64,000 nucleotides of DNA from Saccharum officinarum (GCA_020631735.1 CM036223.1:55170456-55234455); one strand, 5' to 3'; counted from the stretch's first letter, positions 1 through 12,922 are shown. Program-made: numbers and translations. The notes: generated by a model not told the origin, from the letters alone.

Positions 1-1074
1 AGTAAATAAGATAATAAGGAAAAATATGATTCTTGTTACATTAGTCTTTATTAGTGATGTACTTTCTAGGAAAAATGCCAGTGAAGCATGTTCTGTGGAA
101 AAATGTTGAAGTGTAGTTCAAATGCTTTTAATTAGTAATATCTGTTATTTTTATTATAGAGAAAAATTTGTATACAACATACATCTGATAATTTTTGTAG
201 TATGTTGGTTTACTGTTAGTAACATCGGAAAAATGTGAAATCTGTTGTTTGACACTTTTTCTAGTATAAAATAAATTCATGCTCACAATCACCTATCAGC
301 TGGCATCGGAGCATGGTTTAGCATGCTACTGTTCACATGAGTATTTAAAAATAAAACTGTGTTTTCAAATAAGCTTTTGAACTTAAAGTGTGCCAGTGGT
401 CATATCCTTATGCCCGATAAGGACTCTAGGTGCTTAATTAAGTACTAATTGGGGTTTGCATCATATTTTAAAATTTCGTCGCTCATACGGCGTGCTATGG
501 TATGAGTGCCATCACTTGAGTGGTAATGTATGGATCCTTTACCTCTACGCCTTGGTAAGTGAGAGTGTGTGAGTGCATGGTCGGATACACTGCCGATCTA
601 GGGAGTGCTTATGTGGTACCAAAATACTTACGTGCCCTGCGCATGTTCGTATGGGTATCTAAATTGTGGGAATTCCGTCATGCAGTGACGATGCCTCAAT
701 AGGACGACGATTCGGTAGTTGTTACCGTTATACTCGTATCTCTGGATGCGTGTAGAGCGAGTAACTTACTTTACTGCTTTCTGCATGTTTTCATACTGTG
801 AGGTTTGGGCTGAAGTGATTTCCTTTCTGCAGGTACATAACAACGCTTTCGAGTAGTACGTGTTAGTTACGTTACAAGAGATCGTTGTATGCCACCGTTG
901 TATTCCGTTAGTAGTCATTAGTTTTCTAAGTTTGTGAGGACGTACTGAACGTGCATGCATCATGTGTGCATTTCATTCATGGCACTGTTCCCCCTTATAA
1001 GTTGATTATCTCATTTCGATAAAAATGCCAATTAAAAATCTGTTCTCACACGGCAATAAAAATTTTTGCTACAG
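1..1074. other. AT-rich leader region, no gene recognised
   Basis: No convincing coding region is visible. The first ~400 bases are AT-rich and intron-like. About 400-960 has the balanced composition of retroelement LTR DNA common in grasses, but I cannot name the family. The last ~60 bases before 1075 are AT-rich and end in a good 3' splice-site sequence (tttgctacag), which would fit the end of a 5'-UTR intron of the H3 fragment that follows. Confidence 0.4.
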
Positions 1075-1110
1075 ATGGCACGTACCAAGCAGACCGCTCG
1101 CAAGTCCACC
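1075..1110 (+). pseudogene. Histone H3 N-terminal fragment (12 codons)
   Basis: The reading frame opens ATG GCA CGT ACC AAG CAG and reads MARTKQTARKST, the invariant start of histone H3 including the K4 and K9 region. It is immediately preceded by a good splice acceptor, as in plant H3 genes that carry a 5'-UTR intron ending at the ATG. After codon 12 the frame continues with unrelated residues (RRAPVISLLRALAS) and stops near 1213, so the rest of the ~136-residue protein is missing. This is a truncated H3 exon, through deletion, capture by a transposon, or a mis-join near the assembly gap at 1310. A 12-residue exact match plus the acceptor makes chance unlikely. No function can be expected. 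Confidence 0.7.
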
Positions 1111-1309
1111 CGCAGAGCTCCCGTCATCAGCTTGCTCCGCGCACTCGCCAGCGTCACACTTTTCTTGGAGAGTTTGGGATGCCTACACTCTTGTGGAAGT
1201 GCTCAGCTATGTAGGCTATCATGATGGAATGGAGCCCGCTACTTTGGTCAAATGAGCGTTGGGTGAAGGACTTTTGGTGACTGTGGAAGCAGTAGTTCGT
1301 CCCCGAGAT

Positions 1310-1409
1310 NNNNNNNNNNNNNNNNNNNNNNNNNNNNNNNNNNNNNNNNNNNNNNNNNNNNNNNNNNNNNNNNNNNNNNNNNNNNNNNNNNNNNNNNNNN
1401 NNNNNNNNN
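1310..1409. other. Assembly gap (100 N)
   Basis: Exactly 100 undetermined bases, the usual placeholder for a gap of unknown length. Continuity across it cannot be assumed, and frames spanning it are meaningless. Confidence 0.99.
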
Positions 1410-2640
1410 CCAAGCCTCCCCATCAACACCAGCCATGTGAGCTTGACCCGTGCCTGTCCGCCACGTCACGCTCGCCTCGCGCGGTGACCAAGCATCGTCC
1501 TCACCACCAACCATGCGCTGGCCCATCCTCACCCGCAGCTAGGCATGATGACCGTGGCCTCGGCTCCCTCTGCACCAAACCACGTTCGCTTTCATCTCGC
1601 CAAGCAGTGGAGCACCACCATGATGCCAAGTCGCCCTCTCCATCGGCCAGCAGCTGCACCTTTTCCCACGTCGTCTGAATGTGTAGCAGCACCTTCTCTA
1701 CGACCTCACTGCCGAGCCGCTTTTGTTGTTGCCAGTGAGCTCCATACCCACCAAAGCCCCTCCTCTTTCTCTTTGTTGTTGTACTCGTCGCCATCATCGA
1801 ACTAAAACCGGCTTTCGTGTCGTGTGCTCTTGACATCGCAGGAATACTAGAACCCTCTCTGCTAGGCCTTCCTCTCTGTCGCTGGAGAACAGCAACACCA
1901 CCTCGCCCTGTCCATCTTTGTGTCCGGCCTTCGTGCCAAGGATGTTTGCTTGCAGGGAGGGGTACACCTCATTTTCTCCTCGGCATGGCTGCCCCACTGG
2001 AGCTCCGCTGCCTACCGGATGCCTGCTTCCACGTCTCCGACAGCAGCAAGTCGTGGCCAGCTGGAGCGCTCCACCGCAGCCCTCGCCTTCAAGGTCAGCC
2101 TTTGAACCCATCGACGCCACCCTTGATGTTCACAAGCTCTTACTTTCATTTCTTTTCATTTCTATAATTGTCCGTACTTGATACCTTATCTACCAATGTC
2201 ATCATCTTGTTGCCTGATCTATATCTATACCAATGCCTACGTCGTGCCTTCGCCTCCGGTCTACTTACCTTGATCTATCTTGCTATGGATATGTGCTACT
2301 CCACCGTTGTGGTCGTGTCTTGTCTTGTCTTCTTGTGCATGGTTCATATACGGTAAACCGTGTCTTCGACAACGTTGTGCTCGCTCGTTGCGATCGCGAG
2401 TTCGCCTCGCCATGGCCATAACACCGAGCATGGACCTTTCCCTCGTTTTTGGTTGACCTCGTCAAATTATGATGGTAAGCTCCTGTCTGGTCCCTTGGAT
2501 GTGGTCATTTGGGACTCGATGTCGATACCGACGTGGTTATCATCCGCACCGATTGAGCCCTCTGTGACCTACTCTAGTGGGATAGGAATTAGGAGACAAC
2601 CCTTGCAAGACCGTCGGAAGCCAACTAGTGTGGGTAAAGC
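1410..2640. other. No gene recognised
   Basis: Mixed-composition DNA with short open frames on both strands and no recognisable domain, splice pattern or start context. It reads like decayed retroelement spacer and grades into the duplicated block that follows. Confidence 0.4.
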
Positions 2641-3250
2641 CCATGGCCGTGAGTTGCCTCGCCATGACCACCGGGCTCTACCTCTTTTGTTTCGCTTGTT
2701 TATCCTAGCCACCTCATATGCTCGTACCACATTGACCATAGCGTTCCTTCGGATCTAGCGATGACAACCACATCACTATGAACCGTAGGAATAGCCTTGT
2801 GCCATTTAGTTGCACGGTTGTGGTGCCCTATGAGTTGGTTTGGATCGTGGATCGAGCCTCCTTTCGTCCAACCTTCGTCCATTCCATGACGAGTTGGACA
2901 AAGGAGCATGGGATCCATTCTTTCTTCTTCCTCTCTTGTTCTTAATCCCCGTCGATCCAGTGAGATGTGGATTGAGCCCTTGGCTTGTTTGGTGTTTGTT
3001 GCCCTTTTGATTCCACTTCCCCGATTCCTGTCATTGCTATGGCAAGTGGATCAAAGGGAGGTGAATCTGTCTCTTCCCGTCTTTTGGTTTTGTCGTGCCT
3101 AAGCCCTTGTATGCTTGTACCTTGTAGACCATAGCGTATCTTTGGCTCTTGCGGTGACAACCGCATTGCTGAGAACTTTAGGGATGTCTTAATGCAATTA
3201 GTGCACCTAGGTCTTGGTACCCTACAAGTTGATTGGGCGCTTGTGTTCTT
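2640..3250. repeat. Diverged tandem duplication, period ~395 bp
   Basis: The stretch near 2725-2850 is repeated in diverged form near 3115-3240. Both contain gaccatagcg, then gatgacaaccacat or gtgacaaccgcatt, then a tgca(a)ttagtgcac-like run, then a 'ggt-ccctayragttg' string in the same order. The offset is about 393-395 bp. Identity is moderate with small indels, so the duplication is old. No coding potential is evident. Confidence 0.5.
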
Positions 3251-3869
3251 TCGTGTGTCGCTCCTTTCCAATGCCTCGTCTTTTGCCATGACATGTGTAT
3301 TATAAGAAGTAGACTGCCCCTCTTCTCTTCTCTCCCATTCTCCCTCTCTTGGTTCTCATCAAATATAATGGCGTATGGATTGAGAGAGAATGGAACTTCT
3401 CTTGCTTGTAGTCTTTTTGGTTCTCGTCAGTCTCCATGACGATTGGATCGAAAGCCGCAAGCCATGGTGTTTGCTTAGGATGAGCTAAGACCTATACCAT
3501 TTCTATTTAGGCCGTACAAGTCGACACGATCGACCCGAGAAGTACTGGCTCGGTTAAGGCATAAGCTTGTGCTTAGCAAATCACCACTCCTGTTCTTTGG
3601 CCCAGGGATCAGACATCCGCTGAGAGGGCTAAGTCGCTCTTCTTTTGTGCTCTTTCGGTGTAGTTGTCCTTTCTGTGCTGTGTTGTCTCTCTTTTCATAG
3701 TCTTTCTAGGTCTAGTGGTCTGATTGCTCTTTTGCTTGTCGCTGTATCGAGGTAGTTGCATCAAGGATAGCGATGATCGGATCGGGACCGTTGGAGGAAG
3801 GACATGCGGACGGAGGAAGGACCATGGAGGAGTATGACTACAAGTGCACCGAGGATCTCGATACAACAT

Positions 3870-5546
3870 TTAACAGGTGTTCCACGTCCCACCCAACCTC
3901 GTAGAACTATTAGACATGCTACATGTAGATGCTAGTGCTTTACTTTCTTGCAATTGAACTGTGATAGGTTGCATGGTAGACTGCTTGTAAGCCATTACTT
4001 TGTCGCAACCTATTCCCCTGCACACTCGCTGTTAGGCTAGACGCTCGCATACTACTTACTGCTTTACTTTCACTACGCATTATATCTGTGATGTGATGCT
4101 TGCTTAAGGAATAACGTGAGTGGACAAGGCACGTGGTGCCGATAACTTGGTAAAACTGGATAATGAACTTGGGAAGATCTTGGCGTGTGTCTTGGGTGTG
4201 TGGTGAGGGTTGAGTCGATCAGACAGGATCCTACGACGAGTCTCTAGGGCAACTCATGCCGGAGGGGTGCGACCTGGGCATCCCTCATGAGAGGTACCTG
4301 TGGCAGGTGCATGTGTGAGCAGACGGGGTGTTGGTTATCCCTAGTGGAGGTGCCATCGGGGCATGGGGTGTTGGTTGTCCCCTTGAGAAGATATCCTGTT
4401 CGGTCCCCCTAAGGACTGGTATGTCTTGAGAACCGAAATCATAGGACCCTTCATGCACACCACTCGCTCCTGATGGGCGAGAGACGATTACCCGACTGAC
4501 TAGGGCGGTGCCACTACTACCAGGTTGGAAGGTGATAGTGTAGGAAGGTACGGGCATGGGGCCCACACCCTCCTAAGACAGCGTAGTGACCTTGGGGGCC
4601 GGTACTACGTCTCACAGTCTCAGCGTTTCGGTGGACTCCGGGGTGGCCTAGGGATGAGTGGTAGGGTGGTACCATACCGGTTGGGAGGCAGTCAGCATCA
4701 ACCTAGGCGGGGCACCACCGATGATGGTGATCTTGTAGAGTTCCAGGTGTACACGCTCTGTAGAGTTGATCGATCTATACATATAGCCGTGTCTGTGGAT
4801 ATGGACATTCCTATGACCTACGCTTCACTTGATTAGTGAGAGGAGTCCTTTTTACCTTCCCCCTGGGTTTTGGTGTTGTATCCGGCTTTGGCCGTTGAGG
4901 CAAGGTATGAGCAGGAGTCAACCTTGCCGCCTAGAGAGTGTGAGAGTGTGGTGAGATGTGTGTGATGGGATGGGAGAACGTGTGGTTGAGATGGAGTAAA
5001 ACTTGTTGAACTAATGTTATAAAATATTGATGAACTTGCATAGGAAACCTACAACCATATATAGGCTTTTTGATCTACCCTTGCATTCCACTTACCACAA
5101 AGCATACGCAAAAGCATAGGGTGGGAGACAGTGGCCAGTACAAATCATACTGATAGATTTTGGACAGGTTTGGATGAAATCTACGATGACCACGAGGACA
5201 TGGATTAGGAGTAGATGGTCTCGTGCCTACGCTCAAGTGTGGTTGAGAAGATGGAGACTACGCCCGCTGACATTCTACGCCAACTCTGATGAATGCCGTG
5301 AAGGAGGAGCCTTCACCCGCAGATGCGCTATGATGACTCTGATGAAGATGTGTGTGCGTTTCTGCTAGATTAATGGATGTAATACGTGTGTTAACTAGTG
5401 TTGTAAAGCCTTGTAATTTATAATTCTACAATGTATGACTATGATATCAGCTGATAATTGATAATGTGATGGGGTGCTCTCGTGATCTACTGCATTATAA
5501 ATCGTATCTGTGGATTTTCCCTTCAAGGAAAATCGAGATCGTTTCA
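3870..5546 (+). mobile_element. Probable gypsy-type LTR or LTR-proximal sequence
   Basis: This has the look of a large grass gypsy LTR: no coding frame, moderate GC, and an end at 5516-5546 where a short inverted repeat (ttttcccttcaaggaaaat) is followed by cgagatcgtttca, a common LTR 3' terminus in grasses. The left boundary is not resolved, no matching second LTR was found, and no primer-binding site is convincing. It could instead be internal non-coding retroelement sequence. Confidence 0.4.
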
Positions 5547-5580
5547 TTAACTGCCTTGAGAGACGATGTCGATAAGTGAG

Positions 5581-7771
5581 GAGATATCTCTAGAACTTCT
5601 ACTTTTAGATGGTTCAAATTATGCATCTTGGTCTCTTGTGTGCTTGATATTTTTAGGGCCATAGGTCCTCATATTGAGCAAATTGTAGATGTGAGCATTT
5701 CACCTCTAGTGATAATTTGGCCATCTTATCTAAAGAGGAAGTGGAATGCTTACAGCACAATGCTTAAGCTACTAATGTCTTATTTAGTGCTTTGAGTGAA
5801 GATGTTTTTGATGCCATCATATTTGGAGATGGTGAACCACTTGATGATGCTCATCTCGTTTGGACCACACTCAAAGAAAGATATGATAAGTTCAAATGTG
5901 ATGAGAAGTTGCTCTCATTGGAGGAACCACTTGAGGAGTGCTCAACTTCACCGACAAATGAAGAGCCTCAATTGATTCTCCCAAAAGGCATAAGTAATCA
6001 TGCCACATCCATTTCCTCACCAACATATGACTTAACGAAAGGCAATGAAATAGTTGGTGAGAACAATATTTTTACATGTGGTACTTCTACTTCCTCTTGT
6101 TCTTGTGAGACTAACATTTTGAAGGAAGAAGAAGATTGTGATCGGTGGAGGCCAAATGATGAATCCACCTCACCATGAAGCTCAACTCTCTATGCCACTC
6201 CTCGTATGGGTCTCATGGCAAAGAAAGAGAAGAATGTGGCAAGTGAGAGTGAGAGTGAAGATGAAAGTGATGATGATGAGTTCAATCAACACTTGGCATG
6301 TCTAAGCAAGAAAGACAAGTTGATGGTGCTCAAGCTCATAGAGAAAATTCAAGAGCAAGAAGAAACACTTTACAACCAAGAAGAGTTTCTCATCAACAAG
6401 ATCAAATGCTTGGAGAAGTTGACCAAAAAGCAAGAAAAGTTTAAGTGCTCTCATGCTAGTTTGCTCGAAAGGTATGAAAACTTGTCAATTAAGCAAACTC
6501 GTACTATTAACCCTCTATCTTATGTTGCTCAATTAGAAGATGAGAATCATGCGCTTAAGGACAAGGTGGAAAGGCTCACTAGCAAGAATGAGACTTTACA
6601 AGAAAGTCATGATGGGCTCTTGTGCTCTCATGAGAAGCTTATTGATTCTCATCTCATATTAGAAATTGCTCATGAGGTTGTGGTAACAGTGGTAAAATCA
6701 TACCAACCTCACACTCACAAGTGCACATGTACACAAGTTCCATATATTTTATCATGTGCTAACAATTGTTGCTCTCAAGCAAGCCAACCTTCTGTTGAGC
6801 ATGTACTTGTAGAAACTTATGATGATTCCATTACAAAAGAAAATAAAGAGATCAAGGAAGAGGTTGAGAAGCTAAAAAAGGACTTGATTCAATTAAAGGG
6901 AAAGTGCAATGCTCAACCTTCTCAAGATAACCACGAATACATGGTGAAGAAGCTTGAGAAGGAATCAACCGAAGCATTCATCAAGCCCCATCAAGAAGGT
7001 CACAAGTCCAATAGTGGCAAAGTCAGGGGAAATTTGGAGAAGTGTAATCTATCCAAAATGCAGCAGTTCAGCTCAAGGCTATAGAGGTTCCAGGATGTGG
7101 CAATAGCGTGGAAGTGCTACACCTGGGTAGAACAGCAAAGGCCCCAAGGCCACCAAGGTGCAACTTCAACTAAGGAACACTCTCATCACTTACTTCAGGT
7201 GCAAGAAGGAGGGTCACCATGTAAGATATTGCTCCTTGAAGAAAGAAGAGAAGGGCATGAGCAAGATCTAAGAAAAGAAGAAGATGGCTCATGTCAAGTG
7301 CTCCAACATGGGACACAATGCCTCTATGTGTTCCAACAAGGTTGAAGACCAAGCAACACTTCCCAACAAGAAGATAAGAAGCAAGAGGAAGTGTTATGGA
7401 TGCAATAAGAAGGGTCATGAAATTGCATCATGCCCCTCCATGAAGGATGAAGTCTTGGCATCATCAAGAAAGAGGCTCATCGACAAGGAAGCAAACAAGA
7501 AGCAAGAGAAGAAGATTTCTTTAAGAACAAACACCGAATTTGCTATACTTGCTGAGGAAAGAGACACCTAAGTATGGATTGTCCCATTGGTAGCACTTCT
7601 GAGCTCAACTCATCAATTGATTCAAATATGATTAGGAGGCCCAAAAATGACACTTGTGCTAGAAAGGTGATTGGTTCATCATGTGCTAGCACAAAGGCCG
7701 TTTGGGTGCCTAAGTCTATTGTAACTAACCTTGATGGACCCAACATAGTTTGGGTACCAAGTTGTGCTTGA
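5581..7771 (+). pseudogene. Broken Sirevirus-type (Ty1/copia) gag
   Basis: Four consecutive open pieces on the plus strand look like one decayed gag. Near 5600-5640 an N-terminal DUF4219-like motif reads LLLDGSNYASWS. At 5792-6178 comes a UBN2-like piece (LVWTTLKERYDKF). At 6206-7084 there is a 293-residue acidic and coiled-coil region beginning with SESEDESDDDE. From ~7190 to 7571 there are zinc knuckles: RCKKEGHHVRYC, a damaged CSNMGHNASMC, and an intact CYGCNKKGHEIASC (CX2CX4HX4C). The end (7574-7771) has the repeated 'VWVPK' signature typical of Sirevirus gag C-termini. Stops and frameshifts separate the pieces, for example near 5650, at the TGA near 6176 and at 7082. The order matches the intact gag at 26981-29332, but the sequence is a different, older lineage. 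Confidence 0.75.
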
Positions 7772-8456
7772 TGAGTATTGTAGATACTTGAAGGTGGTAT
7801 GAAGCTTTGGGGTGCTTGTGCAAGTTTATTGAAAATATCATCTCAAGCTATGTATATCCTCTCAAGATTGACCCAAGGATAAATTGATGGATATATTTCT
7901 AACTGGATACTCACCTCGGTAACTAGCACCTAACTCTTCCTAGCTAGCCACTTGACTTGTGTTGTCTCTAAGTAGTTCACAAATATGTGTGTGTTTGTGA
8001 ATTATTAAGAGTGGCTAGAGTATCTCAAGTTCAAATGAATCTTTTGCCATATGATGCTTTTAATGGCTCTCTAGTAGAGCAAGATCTTATTCATGTTGTA
8101 GGTAATGAGGAACCACCTTGTGAGGCAATCATGCAAATGGCCATTGGTGATATAAGACCATAAGAAGTACAGGCTATAGAAGTGGAGGCTCCTCATGTCA
8201 CAGCTGATTTGCAACCTGCTGCTAAAGTATGTGTAGCAGTGTTGCTCACACAAGCAGCAGTGCCGTGCAGAAGAGCAAAACCACTGCACCCACGCAGACA
8301 GCAGTAGCAGAGAGCAGTCCAATTCATGGACAAAACCTACAGCCCATCTTTGAGCAAAATGAAGATGAAGAGACCACCTCATCCATCACAATCAAAAAGG
8401 GTGGTAACAACTAAATCCTAAGTGCAATTTATTTCAAACTTAACTAGGTGAAATGC
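7772..8456 (+). mobile_element. Non-coding remnant downstream of the broken gag
   Basis: There is no pol here. At ~8010-8410 lies a decayed plus-strand stretch that still reads partly as coding (for example VNRVARVSQVQMNLLPYDAF-like text), with an in-frame TAA at 8161. The region ends where the truncated gypsy LTR begins at about 8457. It probably belongs to the same non-autonomous Sirevirus-type element, whose distal part continues after the nested gypsy insertion at 16384. Confidence 0.4.
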
Positions 8457-9685
8457 TAGGAGTATACCAGATATCGTTATTTATATTTTATCCATAGCAG
8501 GGGTAAGTCAAATGATAAATATAAGATAAGTATGAACATTGATACTAATTCCAGAGATAGAAATAGATACGCATAAAATATAGTAAGCCTAAGCAGGAGA
8601 TTCATTAAGAGCAAAAGATTCCTAAGTCATTCCTTATTTACTAAGTCTTTTGTACAACCAAGTATATAAACTCTCATCTATAGCATAATTAACTCTATAT
8701 CTATGCATAAGGAACATTACTAAAGAAGATCAAGAACAGAGCTTGTCTCTCTTCGCAACCAGGTCCTACTTGCTCTACAAACAGGGAGTGGACTACAAAG
8801 GACTCAATGGGAGTGTCACATCTGTGATCTACCACATGACCCAAAATGTAGAACGCATCCGCAGGCAAACAATATTTAAGCACCACACTTACATAATGTC
8901 AACCACTTAACTCACTCGAGTATTGAGCTAAGTGCTTTGCGAACATATGCATAAATTCATCATCAATCATAACTATATCAAGCATACAACTAGAGCAATC
9001 TAGGAACATAATAAATAGCGACATAATATTAAAGTAGCACAAAGTTAGAAAAAAGAGAGATACAATGGCTATGCCAGTCTCTAGACGGCGAATCCAGAAT
9101 CCTAAGCAATAGCCCAAACTCTACTTGAACCTTGCTAGCTAGCCTATACTAGAACTTGAAGAATTGGAGCTCTATTCTCTTCTCTCCAGAAACCTAATTT
9201 TTGGTCTACTCTTGACTTATGCAGATTTGCCTCAGGGAGGGGGGTAGGGGCTAGTATATATAGGCTGGAGCGTCAATCCTAAGCCCTCAGATCAAACCGA
9301 CTTGAATAAATGGCATAATGCAATCCTTAAGGCAGTGGAGAACCGACATACGAATGGGGGATAACAAGTGGGCCCCAGGGGCTGGCTGGCATGTAGGTGG
9401 GGCCGACCGGCCCCACCTGGTGGCACCTCGGCTTCCGCTTCGGTGTGGTGTCTTCTTATGTCTTCTGGAACTTTCTGGGGTAGTTTTCACTGTGGATAAT
9501 TGCAATTTTATTTGACATTTTGATCCCCCTTGATGGTTTTCTGGGTAAACCCTACTGAAAACACAAATTCAACAAAACTCGTGGAAATTGTCAGTTTAAA
9601 CCCCTAAGTCTATGTTGGTGATTATTTTCATGCATGATTTCAAGTTTTATTGGTGCTTTATAATGGATGATAACTACCGTCAACA
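8457..9685 (-). repeat. 3' LTR of gypsy element A (truncated)
   Basis: Homologous to 15110-16383, with shared text such as agtataccagatatcg, the AAGATCAAGAACAGAGC block and the ccgtcaaca terminus. It lacks the first ~160 bases of the complete LTR plus ~80 bases near 8505 that the right copy has (15165-15225). The missing outer end explains the absent target duplication. Divergence from the other LTR is several percent by eye, so the insertion is older than element B or the Sirevirus at 25.3 kb. Confidence 0.8.
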
Positions 9686-11539
9686 AACTCTCCCAGGCTT
9701 AACCTTTGCTCGTCCCTGAGCAATGCCAAACTTAGCAATGGATCAGGAGTTTAGGATCTTTTTAAAAAAATATTGTAGCAACTCCTCAAAAGTTCACAAG
9801 CATTCAAACAAGAATTCTCCTTCAGATTAAAATCCACCGATCTGACTTTCAAACTTACCCATATTACCTTCAACCATGGGGCTTTTGAGCTTTCACTTAG
9901 ATCTTGAGCAATTGAAAGACAGAATGATCAAGTCAAGCACTATGTCTCAAGTTCTTTGTTCAACCATTATTTTGGAGTTTTTCACAAGTTTTTAAAATAA
10001 AACTTAGAGATTCCATTGTATGACACTCTCAAGTCTCTCATATATGTGGCATTTGTGGATCCTTACCAAGGTAATGAATGATGTTATGCCTTTCTTCTTC
10101 CTACAACTAAGGCTTATGTGGAGCTCATAGGAATAGTAATTGCATGAAAGAGCATACTTGTAATGCATATATTGTAAAGTCAAACCTCAGATCCAAAGAG
10201 AGTTGAGTCATACAATCAAATCAAGATGTGCATATGTGTGGAATATGATGGATATATATATTATGGCTAGCCTAATTTTACTATGCTCCTTGAAAACATA
10301 TCTCTCATTTGAAACATGGAAACAATTGCAAGAAACATGGGTTATCTTATTCATCTCTCTCTTTTTTTAGGCGGGCATCTAAGTACCCATTGTTTTAGTA
10401 ATTCAGACACTTGTCCATTTTTTCAATCCTTTCTTTTTTCTTCTTTTTTTATGAATAACTCTTGCATAACCCATGCTTCTTTTCTATAGTAAAATATTTG
10501 AGAGATAGCAACAAGAACTTGGAGCATTTATTTGGTGGAAAAACCTATCAAACATATTTTTGGTGTTTACTCCCAGTGTAGGAGTAAAACATTTTTGGGT
10601 GGATCTAAATGGAATGGTATGTTTTTGCACCTACCCCTAGTGTAGGAGTAGTACATATGTGGGTGGTGTGTACGTGATCTTGATTTTAAGAGCATGACAA
10701 ACCACTCATAAGGATCAACAAAGCTTGACTAAACTCAATGCAAAACAAGTAGCATATGAGTGGAAGTTTTTCTAGCCTAGATAGGAATTCAACCTTTGTC
10801 ATACAAGATCTCATCATGTTGCATTTTTATGTTTTTCAAAATAAATCTCTAGAATTTAGTATCACTTAAAACAAGATAAATAGCAGCTCAGATATTCTCA
10901 TATCATATCTGTCAATTACCTAGACTTAGATCAAGCATTTGTTACCCACTGGTTTCAAGTTCAGTGCAAATTCTCATATCAAATCAATTTCATCCAGAAC
11001 ACGAGAGAATTCAAAGCTAAAAACTAGGTACTTGAAAGGAATTACAATAAAACAACTATTCATCATTTCCATCATGTGAGATCATCTTCAAGTTCTTTTT
11101 ATTCATTTAGCTCTTAAAAACAAGAAACTAAAGCACACCTTTAAGCAAACTATATTCTCTCTTTTTATTTAGTTTTCATTTTTTAGATCACACCATAGTA
11201 ATATATATAAAAGACAAAGGCAAATTTTTATTTTGTTTTCTTAGTTATGCATTTTTTAACTAATACAAATTCAAAAATTAAATAAACTAAAGAAAATAAT
11301 AAAATACCAAAAAGAAAACTTACTTGAGGTAAATGGGGGCTCCTCTCCCAAGCTAGGTGTTGCTGCAGTCTCTCAGAAAGGCGGGTCAATGTGGAGACCT
11401 TGGAACAAGTATCACCGATTCTTGTTCTCATACTCCTGGTGCTGTTGAATGGTGGTGATGCGTTCTCCCATCGCTGCTTGCCACTGGGAGTGCTGGTAAA
11501 GTTGGTTCTGGATGTCATGCTATGTCTCCTCGATGGTGG
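9686..11539 (-). mobile_element. Element A internal 3' non-coding region
   Basis: Long AT-rich stretch between the ATHILA-like ORF and the 3' LTR. It begins beside the LTR with the polypurine tract (9686-9700 on the minus strand). No sustained coding frame is present. Part of it (about 10670-11200) is shared with element B at 20045-20650, for example cttgattttaaragcatgac and the ggtacttgaaagraatta block, which shows that both elements belong to one family group. Confidence 0.65.
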
Positions 11540-12610
11540 TCAACCTGGTGTCGAGGCAGGGGTGCTCCATCTGCTGCTCATGATAGCCCATGTGCGGCTG
11601 ATGGTGGCCCATGTGCTAGTCATGGTAGCCACTGGCAGAGAAGGACATGCGCCTTCCCTGGTAGCCACTTGAAACTTCTTTGTAGGACTATTCAGGCTGC
11701 TCCCAACCAGCATGCTCAGGATGGTACCAACGAGAAGATCTCGGTTGGTCCCACCCTGCATAACTAGTGAAGGTAGGTCCTTCTAGAGTAGGGTCATCAC
11801 CACGGTACTGGGGTTGCAGGTTGCGAGTGAGTCTCATAGAAGATCTTCTATGAGGTGCTGCCTCCTTCCTCTGCAAATCAAAGACAAACGAATCCACCGC
11901 ATACAAACCGAGGTTCCGGTCTGGTAATGGAATCTCAGTTGTATAATCCATATACATCATGACAAGATTCCCATCATTTTTCTTCTTTAACATGTGAGCA
12001 TGGTTAAAATATTCATAATTGATATGCCAATGGGGAATGTCATCAATGTAAGCAATAGAAGCATTTTCCAAAATATCTAAATTTTTAGCTATGCGGGTGA
12101 CCAAAGAAGTACACCCAACATCTCCCTTAAGTTTAGGGATTTCTTCCTATTGTTTCATCATAAATTGGACAGGTGAAACCTTTCTTCTCTTAACCATGGC
12201 ATAGAGCAACTTAAGTTCATCATTCCTCACAGTGCAAAAATCATTTCTAGGAAATAAAGAAAATCCTAGCCACTTATGCATGAATCTCAAAGTAGGGTGA
12301 TGAATTTCATTTGTACAAGGAAGGTAGCAAGTAAGTTCTTTAGATATTTCCCTCCAAAATTTTGTCCTATCAAAGTCTTGTATAGCAATGTCTACATCAA
12401 TTACACATTTGCATGAAATCCTAGAAGCTCACTAAACTGTTTCCATGGGATAGAAAAAACTTTTCCAAAAAGAATAAATGAAACTTCAGAATCGGTAGGT
12501 TGCAACGTGAATAAAAATTCGGTTGTCAAAAGCTTAGACCCTGACTCATCAATTTCCCAAACATTCTCCCATCCTATAGCCTTAAAAATAGTTTCAAATT
12601 CAGTGTTCAT
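11540..12610 (-). pseudogene. ATHILA ORF-1-like protein, broken
   Basis: Two minus-strand pieces (12610-12401 and 12104-11688), with decayed sequence between, look like one protein. The first holds AIGWENVWEIDESGSK followed by a TEFLFTLQ motif and an LFGKVFSIPWKQFSELLGF block. The second holds VTRIAKNLDILENASIAYID. This pattern resembles the ATHILA ORF-1 family (Pfam PF03078) found in plant gypsy elements, though I assign it from memory of the motif only. In autonomous Athila elements such an ORF follows pol; here it follows the protease directly because RT and IN are missing. Stops and a frame change make it non-functional. Confidence 0.55.
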
Positions 12611-12703
12611 ACATGTTGCTTGTAGTATGGCTGGATCATAAGCGGGAGTGAGAATGAACCTCTAGGTCTTTAGCTGCTTGTAGATGTTCTTCTCTATCTC
12701 GCC

Positions 12704-12922
12704 CTAGAGATTGAGCTGCTTCTCTTGCCACTCCAAATTAGAGCATTGTTCTAGTCTCGGCTTGAAGGCGAATGGCTCTTCCTTGCCATTGATATGGAAT
12801 TTGATTTCTCTGGCTCCGACATCAATGTGCACATTTGTAGTTCTTAGGAAGGGTCTCCCAAGAATGAGGGGTGTTTTCATGTCCTCCTGCATGTCAAGTA
12901 CTACAAAATCCACAGGAACCAA
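12704..12922 (-). pseudogene. Gypsy aspartic protease domain, C-terminal part
   Basis: The minus-strand frame reads [20 protein letters not shown] followed by GRPFLRTT, the classic C-terminal half of plant gypsy retropepsins (the 'ILGRPFL' block). The N-terminal half, with the catalytic D-(S/T)-G equivalent, should lie between 12923 and ~13100 but is broken by stops. The frame then ends at 12704 with no reverse transcriptase following. Role in an intact element: processing of the gag polyprotein. Only the fold signature survives here. Confidence 0.7.
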
